From Phoenix dactylifera (Eukaryota; Streptophyta; Magnoliopsida; Arecales; Arecaceae): a stretch of DNA of 64,000 nt. The stretch lies in assembly GCF_009389715.1 (NCBI RefSeq), contig NC_052396.1, positions 18,346,631 through 18,410,630 of the forward strand, written 5' to 3'. The notes beneath the pieces were generated by a model that was not told where the DNA came from, did not search any database, and was given only the letters and a program-made list of their open reading frames with translations. Made by a program: the position numbers and the translations under genes. Of this stretch, positions 32,145-44,600 are shown in pieces; within the stretch, counting starts at the first letter, position 1; each line of letters starts with the position of its first letter.

Positions 32145-33242
32145 ATGCCTCCACGTCGGACGAGAAAGACTACTTGCAGAGCTACTAATAAGGCACCCAA
32201 CCTGCAAAATGACAGCACACCCCAACAAGTTGGTAACACCCCTCAGCAGGAGAGAGTCGTCAATCCTGCCAGTGATACTCAGACAGGACAACAAGAGCCG
32301 GGCCTAGGCCAGGTTATGCAGACCATAGTGGGCCTTATGCAGATGCAACAGCAGGTACAACAGCAGTTGCTCCAACAACAAGCGCAGTTGCCCCAGACAC
32401 AGCCACAGCAAGGACGAGGGGAATAGTGTGAATAACGTAGCAATATAGCTGAATTTAAGAGGCTGGCTCCTCCAGCTTTCAAGGGGACTACAGAACCGTT
32501 GGAAGCAGACAATTGGCTTACAGAGATAGAAAAAGCATTTGCTGTCTTGAGATGCCAGGATGATGAAAAAATTTTGTTTGCATCATACATGATGCAAGGT
32601 GAGGCATTCAACTGGTGGCGGATGTTGGAACATAAATATGAGCAGGATAGGGAGCCACTCACTTGGGCAAAATTTCGAGGAGCATTTTATGATAAGTATT
32701 TTCCTCGGAGTGTAAGGACACAGAAAGAGCAGGAGTTTATTCGTCTAAAGCAAAGAAATATGACTGTTGCAGAATATGAAGCTAAATTTACCGAGCTAGC
32801 CAAATTTGTTCCAAAGTTAGTCGAAGATGAACTAGATCGAACGCATAAATTTGAGATGGGACTAAAGATTGAAATTAGAAAACAAGTGGTACCTTATGAA
32901 TTGACTACCTATGCAGCCGTGGTAAATAAAGCTTTAATAATTGAAAGGGAAGTTAATGATGAACGGTTGGAAAGGGAAAGAAATCAAAAGAAGAGGAACA
33001 GATCGAATGAATTTCAGGGGCAGAGCAATGAAAACGCCGAAAGTTCAAACAAGAAATCAACGAGTGACAACACTAAGCATTTGAATATCAATAAATGTTC
33101 TAGATGTGGTAAGGCTCATGCTGACAAGGATTGCCATTGGAACACCGGTGCCTGTTTTAGATGTGGTAAGATAGGTCATAAAATTGCAGACTGCCCACAA
33201 GGAAACGAGAATAGATCTACTCAGGCAATGGAAGGAAGCTAG
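32145..33242 (+). pseudogene. Ty3/gypsy gag with two in-frame stops
   Basis: One frame runs from ATG 32145 to 33242. It has a basic N-terminus (MPPRRTRK), a Gln-rich coiled segment and then a TAG at 32424 and a TAA four codons later. The capsid-like retrotransposon gag domain follows (WWRMLEHKYEQDREPLTWAK; FRGAFYDKYFPRSVR), then two zinc knuckles: a variant CSRCGKAHADKDC and a canonical CFRCGKIGHKIADC. The domain from 32499 on is uninterrupted for 247 codons. After the stop the sequence resembles the protease leader (GRVFALTQQDAQ) and then ends. The intact capsid and nucleocapsid part may reflect selection for packaging, or simply youth. Confidence 0.85.
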
Positions 33243-33737
33243 GGGCCAAAGACTCAAGGAAGAGTATTTGCACTTACACAGCAAGATGCACAGGCTTCTG
33301 ATGTGTTGACGACAGGTATTAATCTAGTCCCAATATTTATTTTTATTTATTGTCTAACCATACCCACTGCTCTTTGTTAGATAACTCATTATACTGCTAG
33401 AAAAGATTAAATAGTTACATAACATTTTTGATTAGTTGTCAAAAGAAGAATATAAACTTTTAAATTTCGAAAGTGTTCACACGGATTAAGACATAATAAT
33501 GAATGTACCAATAAGCAAGTAATTCTAGGGAAAAAAAATCTAGACTTGACATGGATATGTTGAGGTTTAAACCAGTGTGTGCAGAGGAAATGTGGTGGAT
33601 GGAATTATTTGACATTGGTCAGACAAGACGACTTTGATTTGAAGAGTGTTATGACTTGATTTGAAAGAAGTATTTTCTACTCTTGAATTGCATGTACGAA
33701 AATTTCGTGGACGAAATTTCTTTTAAGGGAGGAAGGA
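33243..33737 (+). other. Post-gag spacer with polypurine tract of the inner LTR
   Basis: After about 70 bp of protease-leader-like sequence the interval is noncoding. It ends in TTTTAAGGGAGGAAGGA directly before TGTGAGACC, the typical polypurine tract and LTR start of a gypsy element. Confidence 0.65.
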
Positions 33738-35779
33738 TGTGAGACCCCGGAACTGGGCCCGGTCCATTTGACCAGCCCATCCCGAAGAAGGAGGAAGCCC
33801 TGTTTTTAGGGCTTCTTCTCCTTCTCTTTGAGGCCACCCGAGTCCTCTCTTCTTCCTCGTGCAGCCGCCCAAGAGGGAGCGAGAGGGAGAGAGAGAGAGA
33901 GGGAGGGAGCCGTCGGAGCCGGATTTCTTTTTTGGGTGAGCCGACGGAAGGGAGCTGCCGGATCTTCGCCGGGGCTGAGGTAAGGATTCTAGCTTCACCG
34001 CTTTGTTATACCATTTGATAAAAGAAGAAGAAGAAGAAGAAGAAGAAGAGAGAAGGAAAAGGAGGGGGAGGCACCTGTGGCAGTCGGCATGCCTTCGGCC
34101 ACAGGCATCGCCGGCCCTCAGTGGCGGCCACCTTGAGGACCGGAGAGCACCACCTTCCCTTGTTCCTCTTCTCTGTTCAGTGAAAACAGAGAAGGAATAG
34201 TGGAAGGAGAAAGAGAGAAAGAAAGAAAGAAAGAAAGGAGAAGAGAGGGAAGAAGGAGAAGGCCGACTGCTGCGGGCTTTTCCTCTTCTCCCGTGCGCAT
34301 ACCTCCTCCTTGGGAAGGAGAAAGCCGGCCGCCGCGGGCGCCGCCGGCCTTGTCTTGACGTCTCTCGAGCTCGCCGACCTCCCTTTGCAGGAGAAGAAAG
34401 AAGAAGAAAGAAAGGGGGGAGGAGAAGAAGTCGGGAGAAGAGGAGGAGGAGGAGGAAGAAAAAAAAAAGAAAGAAGAAAGAAAGAGGGGAAGGAAGAAAG
34501 AAGTCGGGAGAAGGTTCTGGAGAAGAGAAGAAAAGAAAAAAAAAAAGGGAAGGGAAGGAAAGAAAAGAAAAGAAAAAGAAAAGAAAAGAAAAGAAAAGCA
34601 AGAAAAAGAAAAGAAAAAAATAAATAAATAAGTAAAGGGAGAGGATGGTTTACGGGTATGAACCCGAATCCGAACCCGAACCCGGGGGGGCTAGACACTT
34701 CTGCAGGGTCAGCCCTGGGAGAATGTTAAAATTTAAGTTTTATATATATTGTGATGAATTTTAAAAGAAAAATATGATTTTTGGATATTAGGTTCTGCGA
34801 GGGATTTGTGAGATTAATTGGATTTGTTGTGGATCGCGTTCGATGTAAGTAATGAACTGCCTTCTCTAGACTCTTTATTTATATAATATTATTTTTGCAT
34901 CGAATAAATTGTTAATGAATTTATATGGGATTTATGAATTTTACGATATGATGTTTTGAATGAAAAATGGATATGTGAATTAGAATAATATTTTTTCGGA
35001 CTATTGTTACATTACTGTTTTTGCATCGTATATGCATATTTAGATCGGATTATGATATATTATGTTACAAAAGAATTTTGATGTGCATCAGATTTAGAAC
35101 TCTCAGCCTGGCTATGTTCTGGACCCTGCCAATAGGGGGTTATGCATGGCAATTCTGGCCCCACCACAGGGTATAAGTGCGGTTCTGTTTCTGGCCTAGC
35201 CACAGGGTATAAGTGTGGTCGTAGCTAAAGGCTGATGAGATGAATATGATTTGTTTCGAATCAGATTTATGATTATGTATATAGATAATTGAAAAAATAT
35301 GAATTTTAATGAATTTGTGCTTGAAAAGGAATTGATTATGTTATTATGTTGATTCATCGTAATTTGTATTTATATTTTATGTTATTATATGAATTGACTA
35401 GTTAAGGTGTTTATTACTTACTGGGCTGTCTAGCTCATTATACAATTTCTTGTTGTTTTACAGATTCCGAGAACTAACCTATCGGGGATTTAAAAATGGG
35501 AGAGCGACTAGAAGAACTGAAGCACAAGTTATCCTAGATTAGGCTTTATTTAAATTGATGTTTTATATTTATTGTTCCGCTGCGTATTTAGAACTGTGAG
35601 ACTATATAATTTGTGTCAGTCAATGGAATAAGATTGCATTTATTTCAGCTGAATTATTTTATTTATATAACTGAGATGTTTGGTTAAGATGTCTTGCATG
35701 CTCGTGGGAAGAGTTTCCTATGGGTGTGCGGCGGTTGGCGCGGACCCCCGGCTCGCGATCTCGGGCCGGGGGCGTGACA
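33738..35779 (+). repeat. Inner 2.04-kb gypsy LTR
   Basis: Begins TGTGAGACCCCGG after a polypurine tract and ends GGCGTGACA before a PBS. It has no 5-bp duplication on its flanks, so it is not a simple solo-LTR insertion. It contains GA-rich stretches and no gene. It is unlike the 137-bp LTR except for the TGTGAG start. Confidence 0.72.
34389..34650. repeat. Long polypurine stretch in the inner LTR
   Basis: For about 260 bp the plus strand is almost all A and G, with (GAG)n, (GAAA)n and (AAAAG)n sub-repeats. Translations in the region are Lys/Arg/Glu- or Phe/Ser/Leu-rich and are not genes. Similar shorter runs occur at 34021-34062 and 34200-34262. Confidence 0.9.
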
Positions 35780-35786
35780 ACTTTTA

Positions 35787-35798
35787 TGGTATCAGAGC
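35787..35798 (+). other. Second primer-binding site, after the inner LTR
   Basis: TGGTATCAGAGC seven bases after the inner LTR end. A leader of about 150 bp leads to the right 137-bp LTR. Confidence 0.82.
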
Positions 35799-35948
35799 CA
35801 GGTGAACCATAACCTATGTGGACTAGAGGACACTGCAGCACGGATCCATTGGGGCTAACCATGAGCCGATCATGGTGTTTGTGATTAGATTTGAATGGAT
35901 TTGAATCCTTAGCCTGACGAGGACGTCAGGGCTTGAACGGGGGGAGTA

Positions 35949-36085
35949 TGTGAGGACCCGTGCGGGCGTGTGTTTAGTCCTACATCGGTTATTCGCTGGG
36001 TAGATCTTGGGTATTTATACATGATCAAGGAACCGAAATAGTAACTTCTGGCTAGCCATTTTGGGTGAGGTCCTGGGTTGTTACA
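35949..36085 (+). repeat. 3' LTR (137 bp) of the TR-GAG-like element
   Basis: Same length and ends as the left copy, preceded by a G-rich polypurine tract. Confidence 0.9.
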
Positions 36086-36692
36086 TGTATATTTTAAAAG
36101 GTCATAATATTTCATGAGTTTACATGTAAATTCAATTTACTTACAAATCTAGGCAGTCCAGTTCTTTGTTCTATAGAGATCAAAAATTAAAAAAATCATG
36201 TAATTCAAAACATATGAGTAAATTTTCTACTTCAGAATTTTTGGGTCCAAGTAGCCATACATCAATATCTGAAAAATGGAGATCTATGGTCCAATTAAAC
36301 ATTTAATTTTTCTTGACTATGCTGCATAGGAGAAAATAAGATTATAACAAATATTCAAAGAGAGGAGTGGTGAAGGTGGTGTGCTAAGCCATACAAATCA
36401 ATGAGGAAACAAAGACATTTCACTCTCTTTAAATCTTTCCTCTCGAAATCTCTCCCTGCATGTCTTGCCGCAAGTCATTCTAATAAAACTGTTTAGAATT
36501 TCATCATTTAAAAAAATAGAAATGATAAAATAATTATTTTGAGATTGAAAACATAAAACATATCATACATTCTTAATAAGAAAAAGTCAATAACCTGATT
36601 GTTTAATTAGTTAAACTTCATATCAAGAATGGAAATAAAAATGTAGTATTGAAATTAAAAACATCGTTTATATAATAATTTAATACCGTGAT
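36086..36692. other. AT-rich spacer between two LTR elements
   Basis: No gene or transposon terminus seen except the GTGAT target duplication at its right end (36688-36692). Confidence 0.6.
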
Positions 36693-38407
36693 TGATGACC
36701 CAAAGATTGATTTAAAGATTGATTTTGATGATCACAAAACCTTGAAGTATAAATACTAATGTGTGTATTGCAAGAAGAAAAATAATTTGTTTTGCAAGGA
36801 ACATAGCAAGTTGGATAAACACAAGAAGGCCTCAAAAGCTCTCAAGAAGAGTTGGAAGAAAGCTACACTTCATTGGCCCAAGTTTCAAGATCAAAGGATT
36901 CAAGTTGGAGGAGCAAATTCAAAGAAAAATTCAAAAGAATAGTCCTCGAGTCAACTCCTGGAAGTTTAGAGTCGACTCTGGCACTCTAGAGTTTCAAGAA
37001 ACAGTGCTCGAGTCGACTCCGATACTCTACGAGTCGACTCCGACTGAGAACAAACAAAAAGACAGAAAGTTGATTTTCAGCGCTACAGTGCTTGAGTCGA
37101 CTCCTACTTCAGTGCTACAGTGCGGAGTCGACTCCCAGCTACAGTGCTGACAGACTACTATTCACAAGTGACTCATGTTTCAGCCGAGTCGACTCCAGCA
37201 CGCTGGGAGGCATAACGGCTAGTTTTTTCTTGATTCCAACGGCTCTATTTTTGTCTCTAACGGCTAGATTTTTGTTTTCACTCCCTCTAAAGCTATAAAA
37301 TCAAGAGGAGAGCTAGGAAAGAAGGTATGGAAGTGGGAGAGAAAATTTAGGAAAGAGATTTCAAAGAGATTACAAGAGAAATCTCCCAAAAGCATAAAAG
37401 GGCCATTCAAAGTAAAAGAGAGAGAAGAAGAGCATCCAAGTGAATCCCAAAGCTGCTTCTCCAACTGTGTGCTGCCTCGGTGATCCTCTACTTCGAGCAA
37501 AATCAGAAGAGGGTCAAGTAAAGAAGAAGCCGAGTTCCTTCATCTACAAATTTGGTTGAGGGCTTCTTCTCTTTACTTTACTTGTTTATATTTGCTATAT
37601 TTGCTTATTTGAGAAGCTTGTATTTGATTTAAACTCTTGTTCTAATATCTTGTAACTTGATTCAATCAAGGAATTGAATCAAGGGATTAAGGTTTGTTGG
37701 TGAGCCAAAGAGAAAACCAACGTTGTAAGGTTGTGGTTGGTGAGCCTTTGGAAAAACCAACTGGGTTGATTGTGAACCCGGAAAACAATCGTTGTAAGGT
37801 TGTGGTTGGTGAGCCTTTGGGAAAACCAACTGGGTTTGATTGTGAACCCGGAAAAACAATCGGTTGGTTCTAGTCGGTGAGCCTGTGAAAACCGACCGAG
37901 TTCGTTGTGATCTCGCAAAACAACAAGTTGGGTTGTGAGCTTGTAAAACAATCGGCTGTAATCTGAGGGATTATAGTGAAATTCCCAAGAGGTTTTAGGA
38001 AGTGGATGTAGGTGCTGGGATGCACCGAACCACTATACTTTTGTTGTGTCTGTGATGCTCTTTTTTATCTAACTTCCTCACTCACTTACTTAGATAAATT
38101 GCTTGCTTAACTCTTCTCCGCGCATCCTTTAGTTGCAAGCATATTCAATTTACTTAATCAAGTCTCATTCAATATAACTGCATTAAGACTCATTGTATTG
38201 AATTGCATACTCGGGCAAACTTAGACTAATCTTTTATTGAGTCCGCTGCTTATTAGTTGATTAGATTTGAATCATACTCTTGCTAAGTTTAAATTCCACT
38301 ATGCATCCATACAACTTAGCTTAATTAACTCTAAAAGATTAGAAGTAGTTGAAAAGTTTTAAAAGACCCAATTCACCCCCCCTCTTGGGTTGTCACCTTG
38401 GGCAACA
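36693..38407 (+). repeat. 5' LTR of the Sirevirus-type element
   Basis: TGATGACCC...GGGCAACA. Six perfect GAGTCGACTC palindromes lie at about 36969-37197. The stem-loop array lies at about 37665-37955, where one unit of about 70 bp (GTTGTAAGGTTGTGGTTGG start) is tandemly duplicated relative to the solo LTR. Confidence 0.92.
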
Positions 38408-38409
38408 AG

Positions 38410-38421
38410 TGGTATCAGAGC
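38410..38421 (+). other. Primer-binding site of the Sirevirus-type element
   Basis: TGGTATCAGAGC two bases after the left LTR. Confidence 0.92.
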
Positions 38422-38469
38422 AGGTGCTCTTCTATTAATTATAGTCTTAACCGACTAGAGCTAAAGATT

Positions 38470-39913
38470 ATGACAACCCCACATAATACATTATTTGCCG
38501 AGGGACTTTTCATAAACAGACCTTCACCTTTTGATGGAACTTACTATATTCAATGAAAAGCTAGAATGAAAATTTTTGTTCAATCACAAAACTATAAAAT
38601 ATGGAATATCATTATAAATGGCCCTCACACACTCTCTCAAGTCGTCAATGAAAAAAACTTAGCACAATTGAATGCTAATGCTATGAACATTCTATATTGT
38701 GCTATCCATGAATCTATATTTCATAAGATTTCTGCATGCATATCTGCTAAGGAGATCTGGGATACTTTAGAAAATATTTATGATGAATCTCAGATTAGCT
38801 CACATGTGCTTCAATTACATACTAACAATGAGACTGCAGAAAAAGGTGTTGAATCTCCCACCTCAGTCGAGTCGACTCCAAGTATTTCAGAGTCGACTCC
38901 CAAATTAGCCGAGTCGACTCCAACAAGGCTCGAGTCGACTCCGAGGTAGAACAGTTCAAAAGACAGAGAATCATCTTTTAGGCCTCTGAGAGCGAGACGT
39001 CTCCCGAAGATCTCGAGTCGACTCTCAAGTCAGTCGAGTCGACTCCAAGTAAACCCGAGTCGACTCGAGGAAGAAAGAACAACAAAAAAATTCAAAAGCT
39101 TCCTAAAGACAAAGAAGAAGAGGAAGCTAGATGAAAGAAAGAAAGAGATAAAAAGGAAGAAAGCCTTGACCAAGGAAGAGTCAAACAAGAAAATGAAAGC
39201 TAGGAACAACAATGATGATATTAGCTCCAAAGAACTACAAGAGGTAACTAACTTGTGCTTCATGGCACAAGAAGATAAGGTAAAATCTGAATCTACCTTT
39301 ACATCAAATGATTTTCAAGAAGAATTTCCTTATGATGAATTATTAAATACTTTTCATGATTTGTATGGTGAATGTAGAAAATTAGCTATAAAGAATAAAA
39401 ATCTTAAGAAACTAAATCTGAAAATTTCAAAAAAAAAAAAATTCTAGTGATAAAATACAAGATAAACTAAATTCTGAAAATGAAAGCTTAAGGTTAAATT
39501 TAGAACAATTGATTCAAAAAAATCAGAGTTTAATTAAAGAAAATCAAAACTTAAGTAAAGAAATTAACCAATTAAAATCTTTTATTAACAAATTCACTGT
39601 AAGTTCAGAAATATTAAAAATGATGTTTGAAAGTCAATATGTTGCTTATGATAAATCAAAACTTGGCTTGACACCTTTATTTAATAATAAATCTCTAGAG
39701 AAAAAGGTTATCAATGCATCAAGCAAACCATTAAACAAGATAACTTATTTCAAACATGAAAAGAATGGGCATAACAACTTTTCCCATCGTTCTAACACAA
39801 TTAAATCAAATGGTAAAGTTATTACTATTAAACAGATTTGGGTTCCAAAAGGAACCATATGTCCTAACTCTCAAGGACCCAAGCAAGCTTGGGTACCCAA
39901 AATGAAAACATGA
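38470..39913 (+). pseudogene. Sirevirus-type gag, broken
   Basis: Starts MTTPHNTLFAEG at 38470. A TGA interrupts it at 38554, then the frame continues through a copia Gag N-terminal domain (KEIWDTLENIYDESQISSHV). From 38862 it enters a repeat that encodes ESTP over and over (VESTPSISESTPKLAESTP) and ends at a TAG. Shifted frames downstream hold Lys-rich sequence, a coiled-coil block (NQSLIKENQNLSKEINQLKS) and the typical Sirevirus Gag end (KQIWVPKGT; QAWVPKMKT). The usual Gag centre is shortened and the zinc knuckle is not visible (the position has FKHEKNGHNNF). Several stops and frameshifts make it a pseudogene. Confidence 0.8.
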
Positions 39914-41463
39914 GGATGTAGACATAGGTGTGCCAAGATACCCATGGAACAAAAGAAACTTAAAATATACTTATGAAAAGTAATTAACAAAAATAATAAT
40001 AATGAAATCAGTAATCTTTGCATCTCATCATTATTTTTGCTTTAGTACTTGATATGAATTGCAAGTATTGATCAATTTTGTGATATAGAAAATACTTTTG
40101 GAAATATAATCAAATCACTTCATTTTATAGTATGCTTTACTCACTATTGGATAAATTGCTAAATGATTAATCAATTTATTAAGAATAAATCTATGAATTC
40201 TCTATATGCTTGATTGAGAGTTTTTATCCATGGCATTATTGTTTATTGATCATAGACATAAGAATATGTGCTTAATATGCTCTTAAAAAAATATATATTA
40301 TGCATTATAAATACTAATATTAAAGTTTTTTTTTGGGCATATAAAATTAACTTATGCTAGTATGGACTTAATTTCAAAAGACCTTGTCATTGGCTTACTT
40401 AGATTATCTTCTGAAAGGTCAAAGTTTGCTATGCATGTTAACTAAGGAAACAAACAAAAATCAATTTCTAAATCTAATGATGTTGTTTCCAACACTAAGT
40501 TTTCAAAAGCTTACACTGGGTTTGTTCTTGGCATTGAAATATTTTCTGCATTGGCACAAACTCACAAAAAGGGTTCAAATGAAAAAGGTTTGCAAACTAT
40601 GAAAATAAAGAAGTATCATGGGATAGTCTTGAAAACCAATTTTTATCAAGTTGTGCACAGAAAATAATATTGAATACAATTGTTTCAGCACCAAGAACAC
40701 CATAAGTAAAATAGGGTTAATAGAATTCTTGAAGAAATGAAAAAGACAATTGTGTATGATAGTCATTTTTAAAAGCTATCATCACTACTTGTCATACATA
40801 TGATTTCTATTAGATCTATTTTTGATGAAAACTTCTTTTGATCTTCTGAAAAATAGAAAATGAACTATTGCATATCTTTCATATTTATCAGTAGTATATG
40901 TTATACTTGATATGGTTTCTTGAAAGTAATGCCAAATCTGATAGAGATATGTCTATTCTTGGATATCATTCATCAAGCAATGCATATAGAATATTCAATG
41001 AAAAGATTTTAGTTGCAGAAATATCAATTCATTTTATTCTTTATGAGACTAATGATTTATTATCAAGATACTAAAATCAAATTATATATGTATATGGTTA
41101 ATCTTTTACATATAACAATCTGAAAACATGTTAATAATTAGAACCAAATTGAGTTTTTCAGAAATGCACTTAATGAAGAAAAATTGATGACTACTAAAAG
41201 ACTAAATCAAGAAAAGATGAAATAGATCTTGATGAAATTCTTGCATGATTAGAAGTAAAGATCACCATTATCATTTGGTTGCTTTATGAGCTTTATATTC
41301 TATCAAATGAGTGTGTAGAATGGACTCCTATGTGCTTACTTTATTAAAGAAGATATATGTTAAATAACCACCATATTTGAAAACACTCATTACAAATATG
41401 ATAAAGCAATATATGATTTGAAACAAGCATCAAAAGCATGATATAAAAGCTTAAGCAACCTTT
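39914..41463 (+). other. Sirevirus interior, no readable protease or integrase
   Basis: AT-rich sequence where protease and integrase should be. No catalytic motifs can be read and only short frames remain. Confidence 0.55.
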
Positions 41464-41691
41464 TTGATAGAAAGTAATAGTGATAAATCTATGCATCAAA
41501 AAGAAGAATTTGTGATATCTTACTTGCTCAAAGTATACATTGATGACATCATTTTTGGTTCTACTAATAGAGATTTATATGAAGATTTTACTAAGCTCAT
41601 GCAAGGTGAGTTTGAAATATGTATGATGAATGAATTAACATTTTCTCTCGAACTCCAAATTAAGCCAAGCAAGAAAGGGGATCTTCATTGA
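41464..41691 (+). pseudogene. Copia reverse transcriptase remnant
   Basis: A 75-codon frame contains VYIDDIIFGSTNRDLYEDF and FTKLMQGEFEICMMNELTF, recognisable as the copia RT active-site region. The usual YVDD is YIDD, and stops surround it on both sides. It is the only recognisable pol piece in the element. Confidence 0.85.
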
Positions 41692-44600
41692 CCAAAGTTA
41701 GTCCACAAGAAAACTCTTATAGAAGATTGGCATGAAGAAGGTATGTCTATGACCCCATCTTGTAGAATTTGAAAAGGATGAGCAAAGTAGATCTATTATT
41801 TTAAAGCTGTATTGAAGCATGATAGAATAATTATTTTATCATACAGCTAGTAGACCAGATTGTATGCTCATTATGTGCCCTTGTGCAAGACTTCAATCTA
41901 ACTCTAATGATTCATAATCTGAATTTTGATAGAAACAACTGTTTAAGATAAATTGATTAAAATTTAGCTAACATGTCTTATTGATAATTATCTTAAGCAA
42001 ATAGAATCTAAGCTAAATTGATTCTGAAAATAAAAAATTGATTTGACCTTGATAAATCTTCCTATTGCTTCACATGCTTGTCCTTGAACCTTCTTGGTTA
42101 ATGAAACTATCTCTTAAGTTCAAGTGACATGTGCTTGCTTATATTTAGGTAATCTCTTGAGTAAAGTGACTCAACTTTCAACTATTGTCATATCTTATGT
42201 TGAGTCATCTAGTTAAGAAAAATGTTGTATGAATGTTTTGTATCTCGAAGAAACTAATGACTTTCTTTCAAGAAAGAAAAGGATTTTGTTGATAATGCAG
42301 GATCTATGAGCAAGAAATAAGAAATTTCAACTTGAAGGACACCTCTATAAAAGGTACAATAAACATTCACATGCAAACAAGAGAGAGGACTTTCTTCAGC
42401 CAAAAGGTTACACATAAGAAATCTAGTAGGTATTTGACTTGAAGAATGCAGAATGATTCGGTAATTTTAGATACCTCTCTCATAAATTAGCTGAGCAAAG
42501 TCATTAACTTAAATCTTACTATGGCATGATTAAAGTCTTTAATTATTAATTTCTTGATATCATGTCTATATATGTATTGATTGACTTATGCTTTTAGAAA
42601 TTGTTTCATGGTTTGCCCAAACTAAAATATATCTTTGCCTATGTCATAACCATGAACTACACAAGTTTATGCTTAAAATTTTGATTTAAAATAACTTGTG
42701 AGAAACTATGAATCCTTGAGCATAATGAAAATGTTGTTTGCATGATATACATCTATATGATACATAAGATTATTTCTTTATTCTGCTCTTTCATATAAAT
42801 TACTTGAGAATAACAAAAAGAGAGAGAGATAAAGAAAAGAAAATAGATATTATTCAAGAGAAGTAAAATCTAAGTAAAGACAAATACTCCAATCTTAAGG
42901 AAAAGCAAAACAAGCATAATATATTCTGCACATTTGTGAGACCTGTGTGAGCATTCCTTTGGAAGAGATAAAATTCGTAATTAATTACACTTAAACAGAG
43001 AAAATTTGAAGTGAACATTTTAACCTTTCTATATTGCTCATCATAGGGATGGTGCCAATGGGGAGGCTAATGGTAGTACCCGGCACTATTTGACCCAACT
43101 ATTCGGTGTAGGGTATATTAGGGACGGCACAAGAGGGAGGCTAGTGGTAGTACCTCGTACCCCTTCCAACTCCACCGGATAGTGAGCAAATAGAGTATAG
43201 AGCATAAGAAAGTAAAAATGAAAAACAATATCAAAATGTTCGTTAATTGGTTAAGAAAAGAAATTCAAAAAAATGAGGAAATGAATGACAAAGTAAATGA
43301 AAGTATATAAGAGGAATCAAGTCAAGTGTTAATCACTTGGAAACACACCTTAAGGATGAAATCAGTGGAAGATTATATTTAAATAGAGGGAGTTTATTTG
43401 AAAAGAATTGATTTTGATCCTTGACATGCTTTTTCTTAATATTTTAATGCATGACTTAACACATGATATATTTTGCATGTGGCATGATGTTCTGAATTAT
43501 GGGTTCTCAATATTTTGTAATGCTCCATGCTTGGATAATTTGATTGAATGTTTGAAATACTATATGAAGTTATTTTATGGTATTATTGAAAAGAAATTTT
43601 AGATTTGTCGTTCACAATCATCTTTGAAATCTGAAAGTTGAATAAATTTGTAAAAAGGAGAAGAGAAGTATATCTCTATTTAGGCAAAATGAATTGATTT
43701 TGTTTTATTTTTCAACTTGCCTAACTTTGGTATATAATGTTCTAATTCATACCAAAACTCAACATAAATACAAATATTCTGAATATGCTCTTATATGTTT
43801 GAAATATGTATTTTCAATCGTAATGATTTAAGATGAGCTACAATGTGGAAGATACATATCTCAAATTATGATTTTGAAAGCCTCTATTGAAAATCTTTAT
43901 GAAATTCAGAATCTGATTTTGTATAAAAGCTTAAACTCAATAATGATTTCTAGATAAAAACTACAGTTTAAGAAAAATAGAATAATTCTGATGCCTTGAT
44001 TGTTTGCCCCGATACGCATATGAAACATATCATTTCTTATCTTTAAAGTGTACTAATATTGGTCTAAATGATGTGTCTTTCGATGATCTTGATTGCAAAC
44101 AAATATTTTTAAATATATTATTTTATTTTGATATTGAAAAGATTTATTGTGCTTCATGTATACATTGTTGAAAAACTATGATTAAGAAATTAAGTTCTAT
44201 AAATATATATACCTCAATGATCATCTATATATTTTTCTCTCCTACATTCTTAAAGACTTCCATCAAAATATATATAGAGAGTGAATGATCCTAAAGCTAG
44301 AAATATTTTAACTCACTCAAATGACTCTTAAAAGAAAGAAAATGTAATTGCTTTTAAAAGAAATTGAGCTTCAAAAGAATTATTTTTTGATTAATATTTC
44401 AGTACATTTTCTCAAAGATTAAGAGGAAGCATAACTTGTTCTTGAAAGATTAAAAAGAGCAATTGCTATAAATTTTGAATAATTCTAGATCACTCTACAT
44501 TCTTGCTATCATAAAGTTTCAGTTTTATTCACGTTTATCATTAAAATCTGAAATTCAACAAAAGAAAAGAATGATTAAAGAAGAATGCATCTTTTGAGGG

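Larger units (their letters stand above)
31821..36085 (+). mobile_element. TR-GAG-like non-autonomous LTR element enclosing a second LTR
   Basis: Two 137-bp LTRs (31821-31957 and 35949-36085) differ at one position. A PBS follows the left LTR and a purine run (GGGGGGAGTA) precedes the right one. The flanks TATAT and TGTAT are an imperfect 5-bp target duplication. Inside lies a Ty3-type gag with no pol, then an unrelated 2.04-kb LTR (33738-35779) preceded by a polypurine tract and followed by its own PBS. Very short LTRs with gag alone match the TR-GAG class of non-autonomous elements. The near-identical LTRs imply recent movement. Confidence 0.85.

Noticed and set aside
34003-34700. Open frames of 60-290 codons on both strands near 34 kb
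   Set aside because: They come from the polypurine/polypyrimidine run, giving Lys/Arg/Glu or Phe/Leu/Ser low-complexity peptides.
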